From an uncultured Granulosicoccaceae bacterium (GTDB lineage: Bacteria > Pseudomonadota > Gammaproteobacteria > Granulosicoccales > Granulosicoccaceae): 64,000 bases of DNA. The stretch covers positions 1-64,000 of the forward strand of contig CALISD010000021.1 in the NCBI GenBank assembly GCA_938041955.1, in the 5' to 3' direction. A program made the translations under genes and the position numbers. Below the pieces are notes generated by a model. The model was not told the DNA's origin and did no database searches. It saw nothing but the letters and a program-made list of their open reading frames with translations. The stretch's first letter is position 1. Every line of letters starts with the position of its first letter. Positions 40,509-49,479 of the stretch are shown piece after piece.

Positions 40509-41204
40509 ATGTTGCATAAACTTTACAAAAAGATCATGCCCGATGTGTGCTGTCTTTGTGACGCTCCGGGAATCACCGGTCTCGATTTGTGTCAAAACTG
40601 CCACAAAAATCTTCCCCACAACCATCGATGCTGCAGGCAGTGCGCAACACCGCTAACCCAGGCAAATATCACCTGTGGCCGTTGCCTAAGAAATCCCAGC
40701 GGTATAGATCACGCGGTCATCCCCTATCTGTACAGGCCACCGATCGATCACATGATCAAAAGACTAAAATTCTCTGCTGATACCAAATACAGCCGCCTCG
40801 CCGGGGAATTACTCGCAGACGCCGTTGTGCAGCGTAAGCTGGATTGCCCGCTACCTACTGTGATTGTTCCGGTACCAATTCATCCTGAACGGTTATTGGA
40901 GCGTGGTTTCAACCAGGCTGAACTGATTGCCCGAACATCAGCTGATCGTCTCAAAATTCGCCTGGATAGCTCCATGCTGAAACGCTCCAGCCTGCAGCTG
41001 CCACAATCCAGTTTAAGCGCCAGAGAGCGTGAAGCGAATATTCGCCGGGCTTTTAAAGTCGACAAATTGCACGGGCGACAATTGCACGTAGCAGTGGTGG
41101 ATGACGTCTACACTACTGGAGCAACCGCACGTGCAATCGCGCGGCAGCTGCAGAAAGCCGGCGTTGCAAAAATCAGTATCTGGGCTGTGGCTCGCACGCC
41201 GTAG
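40509..41204 (+). CDS. comF: ComF family phosphoribosyltransferase-like protein
   Basis: A 231-aa ComF/GntX homologue. An N-terminal zinc ribbon (CCLCDAPG, CQNC, CCRQC, CGRC) precedes a type I phosphoribosyltransferase domain with VVDDVYTTGATARAIA as the PRPP loop, and VPVPIHPERLLERGFNQAELIA. ComF proteins support DNA uptake and use of external DNA. The ATG at 40509 is chosen over the track's GTG at 40428, since the zinc ribbon begins soon after it. The usual neighbour bioB is not here. Confidence 0.9.
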   Translation: MLHKLYKKIMPDVCCLCDAPGITGLDLCQNCHKNLPHNHRCCRQCATPLTQANITCGRCLRNPSGIDHAVIPYLYRPPIDHMIKRLKFSADTKYSRLAGELLADAVVQRKLDCPLPTVIVPVPIHPERLLERGFNQAELIARTSADRLKIRLDSSMLKRSSLQLPQSSLSAREREANIRRAFKVDKLHGRQLHVAVVDDVYTTGATARAIARQLQKAGVAKISIWAVARTP

Positions 41205-41209
41205 CCCCG

Positions 41210-42862
41210 TTACAGTGGATCAGGCGAAGACATTAATACCCGATCGAGTGACGGGTCGGCCTGATCCGCGCTGGCAATGAACTGCTCAATTCTTTGATCA
41301 ATATGAGCAGCGTTCGCCGCATGCTCAAGACGCGCGTCATTGATTTCTACCAGCTTTAGCTGCACCTGCTGCTCTACTTCAGCTAACCCGGTCCGCAGCC
41401 CACCGTGTAACTCGCGGTAAATAGAGTCTGGCAACGAAGGGACGAACAATTTCCCAACCATCATCGGAATCAGCCAACCTAATCCGGCAAGTAAAAGCCC
41501 ATTGGTCAGAAAATCCAACCCCACATAGGCTGCTCGATCTTCTGCGCCGGCAATAAAGCCGTTAATGACCCGCCAACTTACCCAGGCAAGCGCCAGAAGC
41601 GGCAACGCAATTTTTAGTATTCCTGCCAATTTCGCTACCAATCGTTGCCATTGCGTACCAGGTGATTCAATGGTCGTTTCAACCGCCTGCTTCAGATGTT
41701 GACTAATAATGGCTCGAGCATCGATAGAACTCATATCATTTTTCATCGACATTACGGCTGCAGGTACACCATGTTCGCTGCCAGCCAGATTAAATTGCTG
41801 TACGGAATCCGTCATCCGGATTGAAAGCCAGTCATCCCACAATTCACTGGCGTCAGACCTTAATGCAATATTGCCAGCAACCTCAGTGACGGCCTCTTTA
41901 CCGCCCAGTGATTTAAATACTGTGGTAACCGCATTGGTTTTTTTTTCACTAAACAAAGCGCTGTAGGTTTTGAATGGCGCATCAAGGTGTGCGGTCGCCG
42001 CGTTTTCAAATTCGTGCCATCGATGTGCAAAGCTCTCATCAAGCTTTTTTGAAGCATCAATCGCAAGATACTGAGATTCAGCCTTTAACTTAGATTGCAC
42101 AGTGCTGAGTCTGCGTATCCAGCCACGCTCCTGTAAATGCGATATCACATTACGCTTAGCCAGAGAGGCAATCACTTCAACCAACTCGTTAAATTGATCA
42201 TCCGCATGTGCGGCGTTACACACTGTTCGAAAAACCTCCGGCGTCTGAAACCCGGCCGACTCAAGCATATGGGTGAAGTCCTGATACTGAATCGGCTCTG
42301 CCTTATCCCACTGATTGATCACAAAAAGCCAGGCGTGTTGGTAGCCGTTTTCCAGCATCATTCGCCAACCTTCTGCGTCTTTATAGCGCTCTGGCGTCAC
42401 AACATAAATCAGTAAATCAATATGTGGCAACCATTGCAGTACCTGATCTTTATTTTGCGTTTCATCACTATCAAAATCCGGCATATCAACCCACATAACA
42501 TCAGACAAATGTGCGTTAGTGTGTCTGTTGTCAGAGAATCGATCAGCCACAAAATAATCAGGTAGTGCATCAAGCTGAACGTCTTGATGGAGATAAGCAG
42601 TAATCTCCATCGATGTCGGCCGAACCACACCTGTGCGCGCTATCTCAGCACCGGCAAGACGATTCAACAGTGAGCTTTTGCCGACTCCTGTACCGCCGAA
42701 TAAACCCACCACTAAGGGCCGTTCCTCGCTTGCGAACAAATCGACCGGACTCTTGCTACCGATCACGGAAACACTTTGATTGGCACTCCAACCAGTATCT
42801 TTAAGCGTTGCATTGAATTGCTGTGCTTCGTGAAATAGCTGTCGCGCCAGTTTTTCAGACAT
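41210..42862 (-). CDS. Dynamin-like membrane-associated GTPase (partner 2)
   Basis: A 550-aa GTPase. G1 is GGTGVGKSS (about residues 56-64), a G2 Thr lies in VRPTS, G3 is DMPD (126-129) and G4 is NQWD (183-186). The G domain is followed by a long helical region and two hydrophobic helices around residues 410-465 (KIALPLLALAWVSW; NGLLLAGLGWLIPMMV), then a coiled tail. This layout resembles bacterial dynamin-like proteins. Its start overlaps the end of the upstream GTPase gene by eight bases, so the two are translationally coupled. I know no named homologue; a membrane-remodelling role is inference. Confidence 0.75.
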   Translation of the reverse strand: MSEKLARQLFHEAQQFNATLKDTGWSANQSVSVIGSKSPVDLFASEERPLVVGLFGGTGVGKSSLLNRLAGAEIARTGVVRPTSMEITAYLHQDVQLDALPDYFVADRFSDNRHTNAHLSDVMWVDMPDFDSDETQNKDQVLQWLPHIDLLIYVVTPERYKDAEGWRMMLENGYQHAWLFVINQWDKAEPIQYQDFTHMLESAGFQTPEVFRTVCNAAHADDQFNELVEVIASLAKRNVISHLQERGWIRRLSTVQSKLKAESQYLAIDASKKLDESFAHRWHEFENAATAHLDAPFKTYSALFSEKKTNAVTTVFKSLGGKEAVTEVAGNIALRSDASELWDDWLSIRMTDSVQQFNLAGSEHGVPAAVMSMKNDMSSIDARAIISQHLKQAVETTIESPGTQWQRLVAKLAGILKIALPLLALAWVSWRVINGFIAGAEDRAAYVGLDFLTNGLLLAGLGWLIPMMVGKLFVPSLPDSIYRELHGGLRTGLAEVEQQVQLKLVEINDARLEHAANAAHIDQRIEQFIASADQADPSLDRVLMSSPDPL

Positions 42863-44609
42863 TACCTGACTCCAGCATTTTCGTCATTCGTTGCAATTCA
42901 TCCTGCGACAGGGAAGTATTTTTGTCTAACATTTGTTGTTCGATCGCAATCAGAGGTTTGCGTATTTTTCTGTCAAGAATAGACTGCACTTCTTTTTCTT
43001 GATAAGCATTCAGCTTTTTTTGAATGCGTTGCATGTACTGGCCAAGTGCACCTTCAGTTAACAATGTGGTTAGTGATAACATCGCAGGGGCAACTATTAA
43101 ATCTACTGCACCAAGACCACCCGACTTAACCGCTAAAACCACTGCCGCAGCATCCGCTGTTACCCGCGCTGCACGCAAGCCATTAAGTGTGGCTGGTTGT
43201 TCCTGTAGATTTTGATAGAGCGACTGAGCAGCCCGATCAATTTCAACATGCAGCAGGGTCTGATAATTATCCAGACTCTGGTCATACTTTGTATTGATCC
43301 CGCGTTCGGCTTGCTCAAGATGAGAGCGAACCTCACGCCACCAAGGCCCATCAGCACTTGATTCCCGCGCAGCAATAGACGAACCCAACGACGCTATCGT
43401 ATGTTTTCCCAGCTCATCCAACAGGCGGCGTTCTTCATTTCTTCCATCCTTTGCAACAGGCGAAGGTTCACTGGCACGTGAAATTAACGTGCGCACGGGC
43501 CAGGTGACCACACTGCGTATTTTGCTCAGCGGCTTGGCCATGCCGGGCACTTCAAGCAAGACAAGCAACTCAGAGAGCGCGAGTTGAATCACTTCCCGGT
43601 GTCGGTCGCTCTCAAGATATTCAGTCTTGTAGCGTTGCAAGCTGCTATCAACCACAAGTTCAACCATGACCTGATACTCACGCTGCATTCGATGTTCTGC
43701 ACTTAACCCTGATGTCCAGTTCGGCCAATGCAAACGGAGATACTCAAGCGTATCGGTCTTAAGTTGCTCCGGTTGGCGGCGTTTCAGCTGTTGCAAAGCG
43801 ATTTGGCGTAATGCCTCAAGCTCACTTCCTGATGCAGCCCCTATAAGATCGTTGGGGTATTCATCAATAAAGGTGATTGGCGGAACACTACTCTCTGGTA
43901 TTGCGGCGAGATATTTCTTTTCCAGTGAAGCTTTCAACTCATCCCTTGGGCCGGTCGGGGTTTTATTCATCACCAACACAGAGGGTATAGAGCGATTGGC
44001 GACTAACTCAAGCATCTTCCATACGGTTTTGTCAGCATATTTTTCTTTACTCACCACAAACACGACAAGATCTGCAAGCGCAATCGCCTTTAATAAAGGG
44101 GCACGATAATCAAACGAATTGACGGAATCAAAATCCGGCGTGTCCCAGACGACGGTGTCCATAAATTCCGAATCAGGAATGGACACTTCCTGCAGTGAAT
44201 ATTCTTCCAGTGCCTGCCTGTCCAGTGCACTTTGCTTGGAAATACTCAGCTCACCAAAATATCGTGCTGCCCAATGATCGGCCCGGTTATAGATATTTTT
44301 CACTTCATCTACCACATGAAAACCCTGACAATGCACAGTAAAGCCTGCCTGCGCACTGGATTCGGCCAGTTGTTGTTGCAGCAACAGATTCACTACCGCG
44401 CTCTTACCGACTTGCGTCGGGCCAATCACGACTACCTGCAACGGGTAGCCGGTGTCTTCTCTGCCCAATGCCAGCTTATTAAGAGAGGTTTGAGCAATGG
44501 CGAGCGTTGTCAGTGAATATTCAAGTTCGGCTTCTTCATCAGAGTTATTAACGCACGCATCAAGTTTTACTCTATTGCGCTGTATTAATTGGTTTATAAA
44601 GTCTTGCAC
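42855..44609 (-). CDS. Dynamin-like GTPase (partner 1)
   Basis: A 584-aa GTPase. G1 is GPTQVGKSA (about residues 63-71), G3 DTPD (156-159) and G4 NKTP (215-218), where the specificity Asp of NKxD is replaced by Pro. Long helical regions follow, with one weakly hydrophobic stretch near residues 470-510 (AVDLIVAPAMLSLTTLLTE) instead of clear membrane helices. It starts seven bases after the ubiA stop and overlaps the second GTPase gene by eight bases. The pairing of two different dynamin-like proteins resembles known tandem bacterial systems; function unknown. Confidence 0.75.
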   Translation of the reverse strand: MQDFINQLIQRNRVKLDACVNNSDEEAELEYSLTTLAIAQTSLNKLALGREDTGYPLQVVVIGPTQVGKSAVVNLLLQQQLAESSAQAGFTVHCQGFHVVDEVKNIYNRADHWAARYFGELSISKQSALDRQALEEYSLQEVSIPDSEFMDTVVWDTPDFDSVNSFDYRAPLLKAIALADLVVFVVSKEKYADKTVWKMLELVANRSIPSVLVMNKTPTGPRDELKASLEKKYLAAIPESSVPPITFIDEYPNDLIGAASGSELEALRQIALQQLKRRQPEQLKTDTLEYLRLHWPNWTSGLSAEHRMQREYQVMVELVVDSSLQRYKTEYLESDRHREVIQLALSELLVLLEVPGMAKPLSKIRSVVTWPVRTLISRASEPSPVAKDGRNEERRLLDELGKHTIASLGSSIAARESSADGPWWREVRSHLEQAERGINTKYDQSLDNYQTLLHVEIDRAAQSLYQNLQEQPATLNGLRAARVTADAAAVVLAVKSGGLGAVDLIVAPAMLSLTTLLTEGALGQYMQRIQKKLNAYQEKEVQSILDRKIRKPLIAIEQQMLDKNTSLSQDELQRMTKMLESGNV

Positions 44610-44615
44610 TAATTA

Positions 44616-45512
44616 TCAGCTCATCATCTGGCGGGTGAAAAAATCGAGAAACATACCCAAAAAAATAGCTCCACCCAGATGGTTATTGAGCATAAATGCT
44701 CTGAAACATTTCGCGGGCTCACGGGTACTGATCAGCTGCCATTGACGCGCTAATACGGCAGCTGCTGCAATCAAACCGAAAAGAAACAACCAACTTAAGC
44801 CATTGGTGAAACCAATAGCACCGACCCCCGCAAGCACAATAATTTGCAGCACCATAACGATAGTGACATCGTGTTCTGCAAAGAGTATCGCCGTGGATTT
44901 AACCCCGAGTTTGATATCATCCTTGCGATCAACCATTGCGTAAATAGTGTCGTAAGCCAATGCCCAAACGATAGCCAGGAAATAGAAAAGCCAGGCAACA
45001 GGAGCAATCTCACCAAGCTCAGCGGCGCTCACCATCGGCACGGCCCAGCCAAATGCCAGGCCGAGAAACAGTTGTGGCCAATAGGTAACACGCTTGGTAA
45101 ATGGATACAGAAAAGCCAGACCGACGCCAACAAATGACAGCGCAATCGTGAGTCGGTTCATTGTCAAAACCAGCAGAAACGAGACAACAGATAACCCGAC
45201 CGCTACCATCACTGCTTCCATCGGTGACACAGCTCCAGTCACTATCGGTCTGTTTTGAGACCGTTCAACTGCACCGTCAATGTGCCTATCAGCAAAATCA
45301 TTTATTGCACAGCCCGCTGATCGCATGAGAAAAGTGCCACAAACAAACACTGTAAGCACGGCCCATCCCGGCTTACCTCCGGACACAATCCACAGCGTCC
45401 ACAACATCGGCCACAGCAACAAGGCTGCTCCGATGGGTTTGTCAGCCCGGACCAAACGCACATAGTGGTGCAGACGATCCGCTAACAGTGAGGAAGTATC
45501 GCTCAACGACAT
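44616..45512 (-). CDS. ubiA: 4-hydroxybenzoate octaprenyltransferase
   Basis: A 298-aa inner-membrane prenyltransferase for ubiquinone synthesis, using the IspB product. The Asp-rich motifs are NDFADRHIDGAVERSQNRP and YDTIYAMVDRKDD; about eight to nine membrane helices are visible. The ATG at 45512 (MSLSDTSSLL) is preferred over the track's start 24 residues upstream, which has no match to the family. It heads an operon with two dynamin-like GTPases. ubiC is not adjacent. Confidence 0.94.
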   Translation of the reverse strand: MSLSDTSSLLADRLHHYVRLVRADKPIGAALLLWPMLWTLWIVSGGKPGWAVLTVFVCGTFLMRSAGCAINDFADRHIDGAVERSQNRPIVTGAVSPMEAVMVAVGLSVVSFLLVLTMNRLTIALSFVGVGLAFLYPFTKRVTYWPQLFLGLAFGWAVPMVSAAELGEIAPVAWLFYFLAIVWALAYDTIYAMVDRKDDIKLGVKSTAILFAEHDVTIVMVLQIIVLAGVGAIGFTNGLSWLFLFGLIAAAAVLARQWQLISTREPAKCFRAFMLNNHLGGAIFLGMFLDFFTRQMMS

Positions 45513-45653
45513 TGTTGTTATACTTTTATTGAATGTGGCATTTTGAGCCACAATTATAAACGCCTGCCCATGAGCGTAAGACAATTATTCCGCTCGTAAC
45601 CATGTTATCACTTGCTACCGATAAACAGCGACCGGTGGCACCAAGGAGCTTCT

Positions 45654-47000
45654 GTGAGTTATCAATACGATCTAATTGCCATAGGCGGCGGAAGCGGTGG
45701 CGTCGCGGCAGCGAGGCGTGCTGCAAAACATGGCGCTAAGTGTGCCGTGGTGGAATTTGATCGTCTGGGTGGCACCTGCGTTAATCGCGGCTGCGTGCCC
45801 AAGAAAGTCATGTGGAACGCCGCCCACATTGCCCACACCATTGGTGATGTTGCAGGCTACGGATTCGACGTAGAACAAAAAAGCTTCGACTGGACCAGGC
45901 TGGTCACAGACCGTGAAAAATATATTGCCCGGCTCAACGGCATTTACGAGGCAAACCTTGCGAAAGAAAATGTAGAGCACTTGCAAGGCTTTGGATCGTT
46001 GGTCGATGCACATACAGTCAAGGTCGGGGACAAATCTTATACTGCAGAGCGCATTCTGCTCGCACCGGGCGGCACACCCACTGTGCCTGAAATTCCGGGT
46101 GCCGAACTTGGTATCACATCAGATGGCTTTTTCGAACTCACAGAAATGCCAAAGAAGGTAGCTGTGGTCGGAGCTGGCTATATTGCTGTAGAGCTCGCAG
46201 GCATGTTGCATTCACTCGGCGCCGAAGTCAGCCTGATTATTCGTCGCGAGCATTTCTTACGGGAGTTCGATGATTTGTTGTCGAGCACGCTCACTGAGAC
46301 AATGCACGCTGAAGGATTGAAGATCATCAACAATACCGAACTGGCAGAACTTAAGTCGAGCGGATCAGAGATAAATGCCACCACTAAAGATGGTCGCGAT
46401 CTTGGTCACTTCGACCAGGTGATTTGGGCCATCGGAAGACGTCCGTTGTCGGCAGAGCTCAATCCACAAAATGCTGGTATAGAAGTGAATAGTAATGGCT
46501 ACATACCGACAGACAAATGGCAGGCGACCAACGTTGAGAATATCTTTGCGATCGGTGACGTAACAGGGCGAGAGCAACTTACCCCGGTCGCTATTGCCGC
46601 TGGCCGCCGCCTGGCCGAACGTCTATATGCAGGAAAGACAGACCGGCATCTGAACTATGACAACATAGCCTCCGTCGTTTTTAGCCACCCACCTATTGGC
46701 GCTGTGGGTCTAACTGAAGCCAAAGCACGAGAAAAATTCGGCGATGACGTCAAGTGCTATCAGGCGAAATTCACTCCGATGTACCACGCATTCACTGCCC
46801 ATCCTCAAAAGACGGCAATGAAGCTTGTGGTCACCGGGGCTGATGAAAAAATTGTCGGCATACACATGATCGGTGCCGGTGTGGATGAAATGCTACAAGG
46901 CTTTGCTGTGGCGGTGAAAATGGGTGCCACAAAGAAAGACTTCGATGACACTGTCGCCATTCACCCAACCAGTTCAGAGGAACTGGTTACATTGGTATGA
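45654..47000 (+). CDS. gor: Glutathione-disulfide reductase
   Basis: A 448-aa flavoprotein disulfide reductase. The FAD motif is [17 protein letters not shown], the redox disulfide [13 protein letters not shown] and the NADP-binding [15 protein letters not shown]. The C-terminal [11 protein letters not shown] carries the catalytic His-Glu pair. The start is the GTG at 45654, with AAGGAG six bases upstream; the ORF track start is 14 residues earlier. It keeps reduced glutathione in the cytoplasm. Confidence 0.95.
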   Translation: MSYQYDLIAIGGGSGGVAAARRAAKHGAKCAVVEFDRLGGTCVNRGCVPKKVMWNAAHIAHTIGDVAGYGFDVEQKSFDWTRLVTDREKYIARLNGIYEANLAKENVEHLQGFGSLVDAHTVKVGDKSYTAERILLAPGGTPTVPEIPGAELGITSDGFFELTEMPKKVAVVGAGYIAVELAGMLHSLGAEVSLIIRREHFLREFDDLLSSTLTETMHAEGLKIINNTELAELKSSGSEINATTKDGRDLGHFDQVIWAIGRRPLSAELNPQNAGIEVNSNGYIPTDKWQATNVENIFAIGDVTGREQLTPVAIAAGRRLAERLYAGKTDRHLNYDNIASVVFSHPPIGAVGLTEAKAREKFGDDVKCYQAKFTPMYHAFTAHPQKTAMKLVVTGADEKIVGIHMIGAGVDEMLQGFAVAVKMGATKKDFDDTVAIHPTSSEELVTLV

Positions 47001-47066
47001 TTATCAGCTGCCGCTTACTGGCAGCGACATAACTATTCAATAGGAAATAAGCTACCTTCATAGTTT

Positions 47067-47086
47067 GACTGCTTTTGCAGTCTTTG
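47067..47086 (+). terminator. Short hairpin after gor
   Basis: GACTGC-TTTT-GCAGTC followed by TTTG, 67 bases after the gor stop. It is a modest intrinsic terminator candidate, and a similar hairpin sits before the second repeat copy at 48321. Confidence 0.5.
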
Positions 47087-47089
47087 TAG

Positions 47090-47201
47090 CTATTCAGGGT
47101 GGGCCTGTCGTATTCCTGGAGTAGGAGTTCGCGCGCAATATACAAGTGTATTCGGACACGAACAACAACGCCCATGGATACGACAGGTGTGACCTGAATA
47201 G
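47090..47201. repeat. 112-base palindromic repeat (copy 1 of the 47/48-kb pair)
   Basis: CTATTCAGGGTGGGCCTGTC at the left end matches the complement of the right end (CTATTCAGGTCACACCTGTC) apart from the centre. The interior GTAGGAGTTCGCGCGCAATA recurs at 48375. It ends exactly at the stop codon of the DUF6868 gene. Confidence 0.7.
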
Positions 47202-47459
47202 TTACGCAGCGGCAAGCACTATTTTTAAGGCGATATAAGGAACAATATTCAGCGCCATAATGATCAGTTTGTAAGTACTGAGAAAACTAAAGTACTCTGA
47301 CCTGATTACCGTTTCAGATAGATCAAATAGTCTTGCATGAATGCGTGGTATCCATTGGCGGCCCAAGACCATCACAACCGTAAACAGCGCAAGCATTGCG
47401 CTGTTTATCACTGCACACCAACCCAATACTGATGTTATTTGTTCTAATGTGATTTCCAC
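47202..47459 (-). CDS. DUF6868-like small membrane protein
   Basis: An 85-aa protein with two to three membrane helices. It resembles the small DUF6868 family by the N-terminal LGWCAVINSAMLALFTVV and C-terminal ALNIVPYIALKIVL. No function is known. It follows the HTH-like gene by 28 bases in the same direction, and the pair lies between two copies of a palindromic repeat. Confidence 0.72.
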   Translation of the reverse strand: MEITLEQITSVLGWCAVINSAMLALFTVVMVLGRQWIPRIHARLFDLSETVIRSEYFSFLSTYKLIIMALNIVPYIALKIVLAAA

Positions 47460-47487
47460 AATATACCTTAATTTTTCCTGGTATCGC

Positions 47488-48186
47488 TTAGCGCTGCTTA
47501 TCCCGCACCAACTGCAAGGCCGCTTGATAATTGCTTTGCATAAAACCCGCTAGATCTTCAAATTGGCTATCTGAGAGTTGAGCAAGTGTTTCATCATCAG
47601 AAAAGATAGCACTCAATTTCTGGCGACGCAGGACAGCAGGATCCTGTGCTCTGATATTACCTTGTACATCAGCTGAACCTGAACCTTGACCGGGTTCATA
47701 CAAAGCCCTCAAGCGATCAAAGAACTCAAGCGGATCCCGATGCCTGAGAACCTCAACTGCCTGATCAAACCAATCTTTGGGAAAAACCTCGCGGCCCGCT
47801 TCCGCTGCCTCGACGGTACTGCGTGCGTCCTCTCGATTCATCGCTTTGGCAAAACCATCAATGGTGAACCCTGCTGCCTCACGAAGTTCACGCAGGTAGT
47901 CTCCCGCTTCTCGCCAGGCAACATCTGCCTGATATCGGTTATGGCCACCTTCGTGGCGTGGCTGACGTCTGGATTCATCTTCAGATGCACTGCCAGTGTG
48001 AGCATGACCGCCATCCTGCCTAGAGGTTGCATGGCGCTCCCCCGCTTCACTACCACCGGATGCAACGCTATCAAGCTTCTTTGAAAACTCATTGGCAAAA
48101 GACATAAATTCACCAATAACACGTGCCGCCTGTTCGCCGGCTTCGGTATAGCGCTGTTTGTCGCTTGAAGTGTGACGTGAGTCCAT
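47488..48186 (-). CDS. Probable XRE-like helix-turn-helix protein
   Basis: A 232-aa protein I cannot assign to a named family. Residues about 93-150 read as an XRE-type helix-turn-helix (AGDYLRELREAAGFTIDGFAKAM). An N-terminal helical segment is joined to it by a hydrophilic linker rich in Gly, His, Arg and Ser (about 44-85), and a C-terminal helical domain ends in FMQSNYQAALQLVRDKQR. A regulator is likely but unproven. It is probably cotranscribed with the DUF6868-like gene. Confidence 0.65.
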   Translation of the reverse strand: MDSRHTSSDKQRYTEAGEQAARVIGEFMSFANEFSKKLDSVASGGSEAGERHATSRQDGGHAHTGSASEDESRRQPRHEGGHNRYQADVAWREAGDYLRELREAAGFTIDGFAKAMNREDARSTVEAAEAGREVFPKDWFDQAVEVLRHRDPLEFFDRLRALYEPGQGSGSADVQGNIRAQDPAVLRRQKLSAIFSDDETLAQLSDSQFEDLAGFMQSNYQAALQLVRDKQR

Positions 48187-48320
48187 AGTTCGATACCTCT
48201 ACTTGTCTGTTCTGCTTAATTTAAGGGCATTTTCAGAAATTTCCAGATCACTGCAAGCACACCAGGTGTAAGAACGTTAACTTTTATCTATTCAGCAGAA
48301 ATGCCTTCAATTCAAATTTG

Positions 48321-48340
48321 AAGGCTGCATTGCAGCCTTT
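48321..48340. terminator. Hairpin beside repeat copy 2
   Basis: AAGGCTGCA-T-TGCAGCCTT is followed by TTGATT on the plus strand. It lies in front of the second palindromic repeat, in the same relative position as the hairpin in front of copy 1. Confidence 0.45.
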
Positions 48341-48347
48341 TGATTCG

Positions 48348-48452
48348 CTTTCAGGCTCGTGTCGTGCGCATCGGGTAGGAGTGCGCGAGCAAAATACAAA
48401 TGTAGTTGAGCACAAACAAAACGCCGGTAGATCGACAATGTGCCCTGAATAG
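48348..48452. repeat. 105-base palindromic repeat (copy 2 of the 47/48-kb pair)
   Basis: Aligned with copy 1 in the same orientation: GTAGGAGTGCGCGAGCAAAA, then ATACAAATGTAGTTGAGCAC, AACGCC and CCTGAATAGTGAC all have counterparts in copy 1. Its ends are inverted repeats (CTTTCAGG / CCTGAATAG). It ends six bases before the nudC stop codon. Confidence 0.65.
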
Positions 48453-48457
48453 TGACA

Positions 48458-49378
48458 TTAACCTAGCCACTGATTAATTAACAAGCGAGCTATGGAATCC
48501 ACACGCGGCAACTTCGGGCCGTCCGTCTGATCAGTCCATTCACCGAATTTACGGACCTCATCTGCCGAAAACCAATGTGCCTCTGCAAGCTCCTTGTCAT
48601 CAAGGACAATATCGGTAGTGACCGCGGTAGCAATGAAACCCAACATCATGGATTGAGGAAACGGCCAGGGTTGCGATGCGATATACCTCGGATTAACTAC
48701 ATTCACACCGGTCTCTTCGAGCACCTCTCGAATAATCGCATTCTCTAGCGACTCACCGGTTTCTACAAAGCCCGCCAACGTAGATAAACACCCTTCAGGC
48801 CATGCCGGGCTGCGGCCAAGTAAACACTTTTTATTACCTAGATCGTCAGTATGCTCCACCATCATGATTACCGCCGGATCAGTGCGTGGAAAACACTCAC
48901 CAGAGCACTGAGTACACTTCATAGTGTGGCCACCCGCCACCAGTTCATTTGTACCACCGCACCTGGCACAGTAAGCATTTTTACTTTGCCAGTAAGTAAG
49001 ACCACGGGCATAAGCCAGCATTGACGCTTTATCATTGCCGATTGCAGGTCCGGCGGCTCTGAGATCAATGAAGTCTGAATCCGGATAGTGTTTACACCAC
49101 TTATTCGCCTCATCCCTGCTACAGCAGACTGCAAAATAGGGAGTATCACCCTCAAACCCCAGAAACGACCCAATACCATGTTCCATACCATTGGCGCTGA
49201 GTTCAGACTGCGTGGCTAGTACTGGGACAAAACTTTTACTGAGCAGATTTTTATTTTCATACAAAGCAACTACCCGACAATTCGGATCATTCCAGTGCTC
49301 GGCCAATAGATCGGGGGAACGACGCAATTCATCCGCCCGATTTAAGTTCATTTGGGTGTATTGCAAAGAGCTGATCAC
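48458..49378 (-). CDS. nudC: NAD(+) diphosphatase NudC
   Basis: A 306-aa Nudix hydrolase with a four-Cys zinc ribbon (CARCG...CTQC) and the Nudix box GFVETGESLENAIIREVLEETG. The SQPWPFPQSMM motif after the box identifies the NudC/NADH pyrophosphatase group, which also decaps NAD-RNA. Length and order of domains are normal. A palindromic repeat abuts its 3' end. Confidence 0.93.
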   Translation of the reverse strand: MISSLQYTQMNLNRADELRRSPDLLAEHWNDPNCRVVALYENKNLLSKSFVPVLATQSELSANGMEHGIGSFLGFEGDTPYFAVCCSRDEANKWCKHYPDSDFIDLRAAGPAIGNDKASMLAYARGLTYWQSKNAYCARCGGTNELVAGGHTMKCTQCSGECFPRTDPAVIMMVEHTDDLGNKKCLLGRSPAWPEGCLSTLAGFVETGESLENAIIREVLEETGVNVVNPRYIASQPWPFPQSMMLGFIATAVTTDIVLDDKELAEAHWFSADEVRKFGEWTDQTDGPKLPRVDSIARLLINQWLG

Positions 49379-49479
49379 AGGAGTCCCGAGGTATTTAAAA
49401 CCGGAAATCAGTCTAACACCTCACTTCAATGATCTGTCATGCGATCTTTACCCCGAAGCCATGGAGTTGATAAGACCAT

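Noticed and set aside
47686-48084. 132-codon plus-strand ORF
   Set aside because: Antisense to the HTH-like gene. The minus-strand gene has better composition, a plausible domain and a downstream partner.
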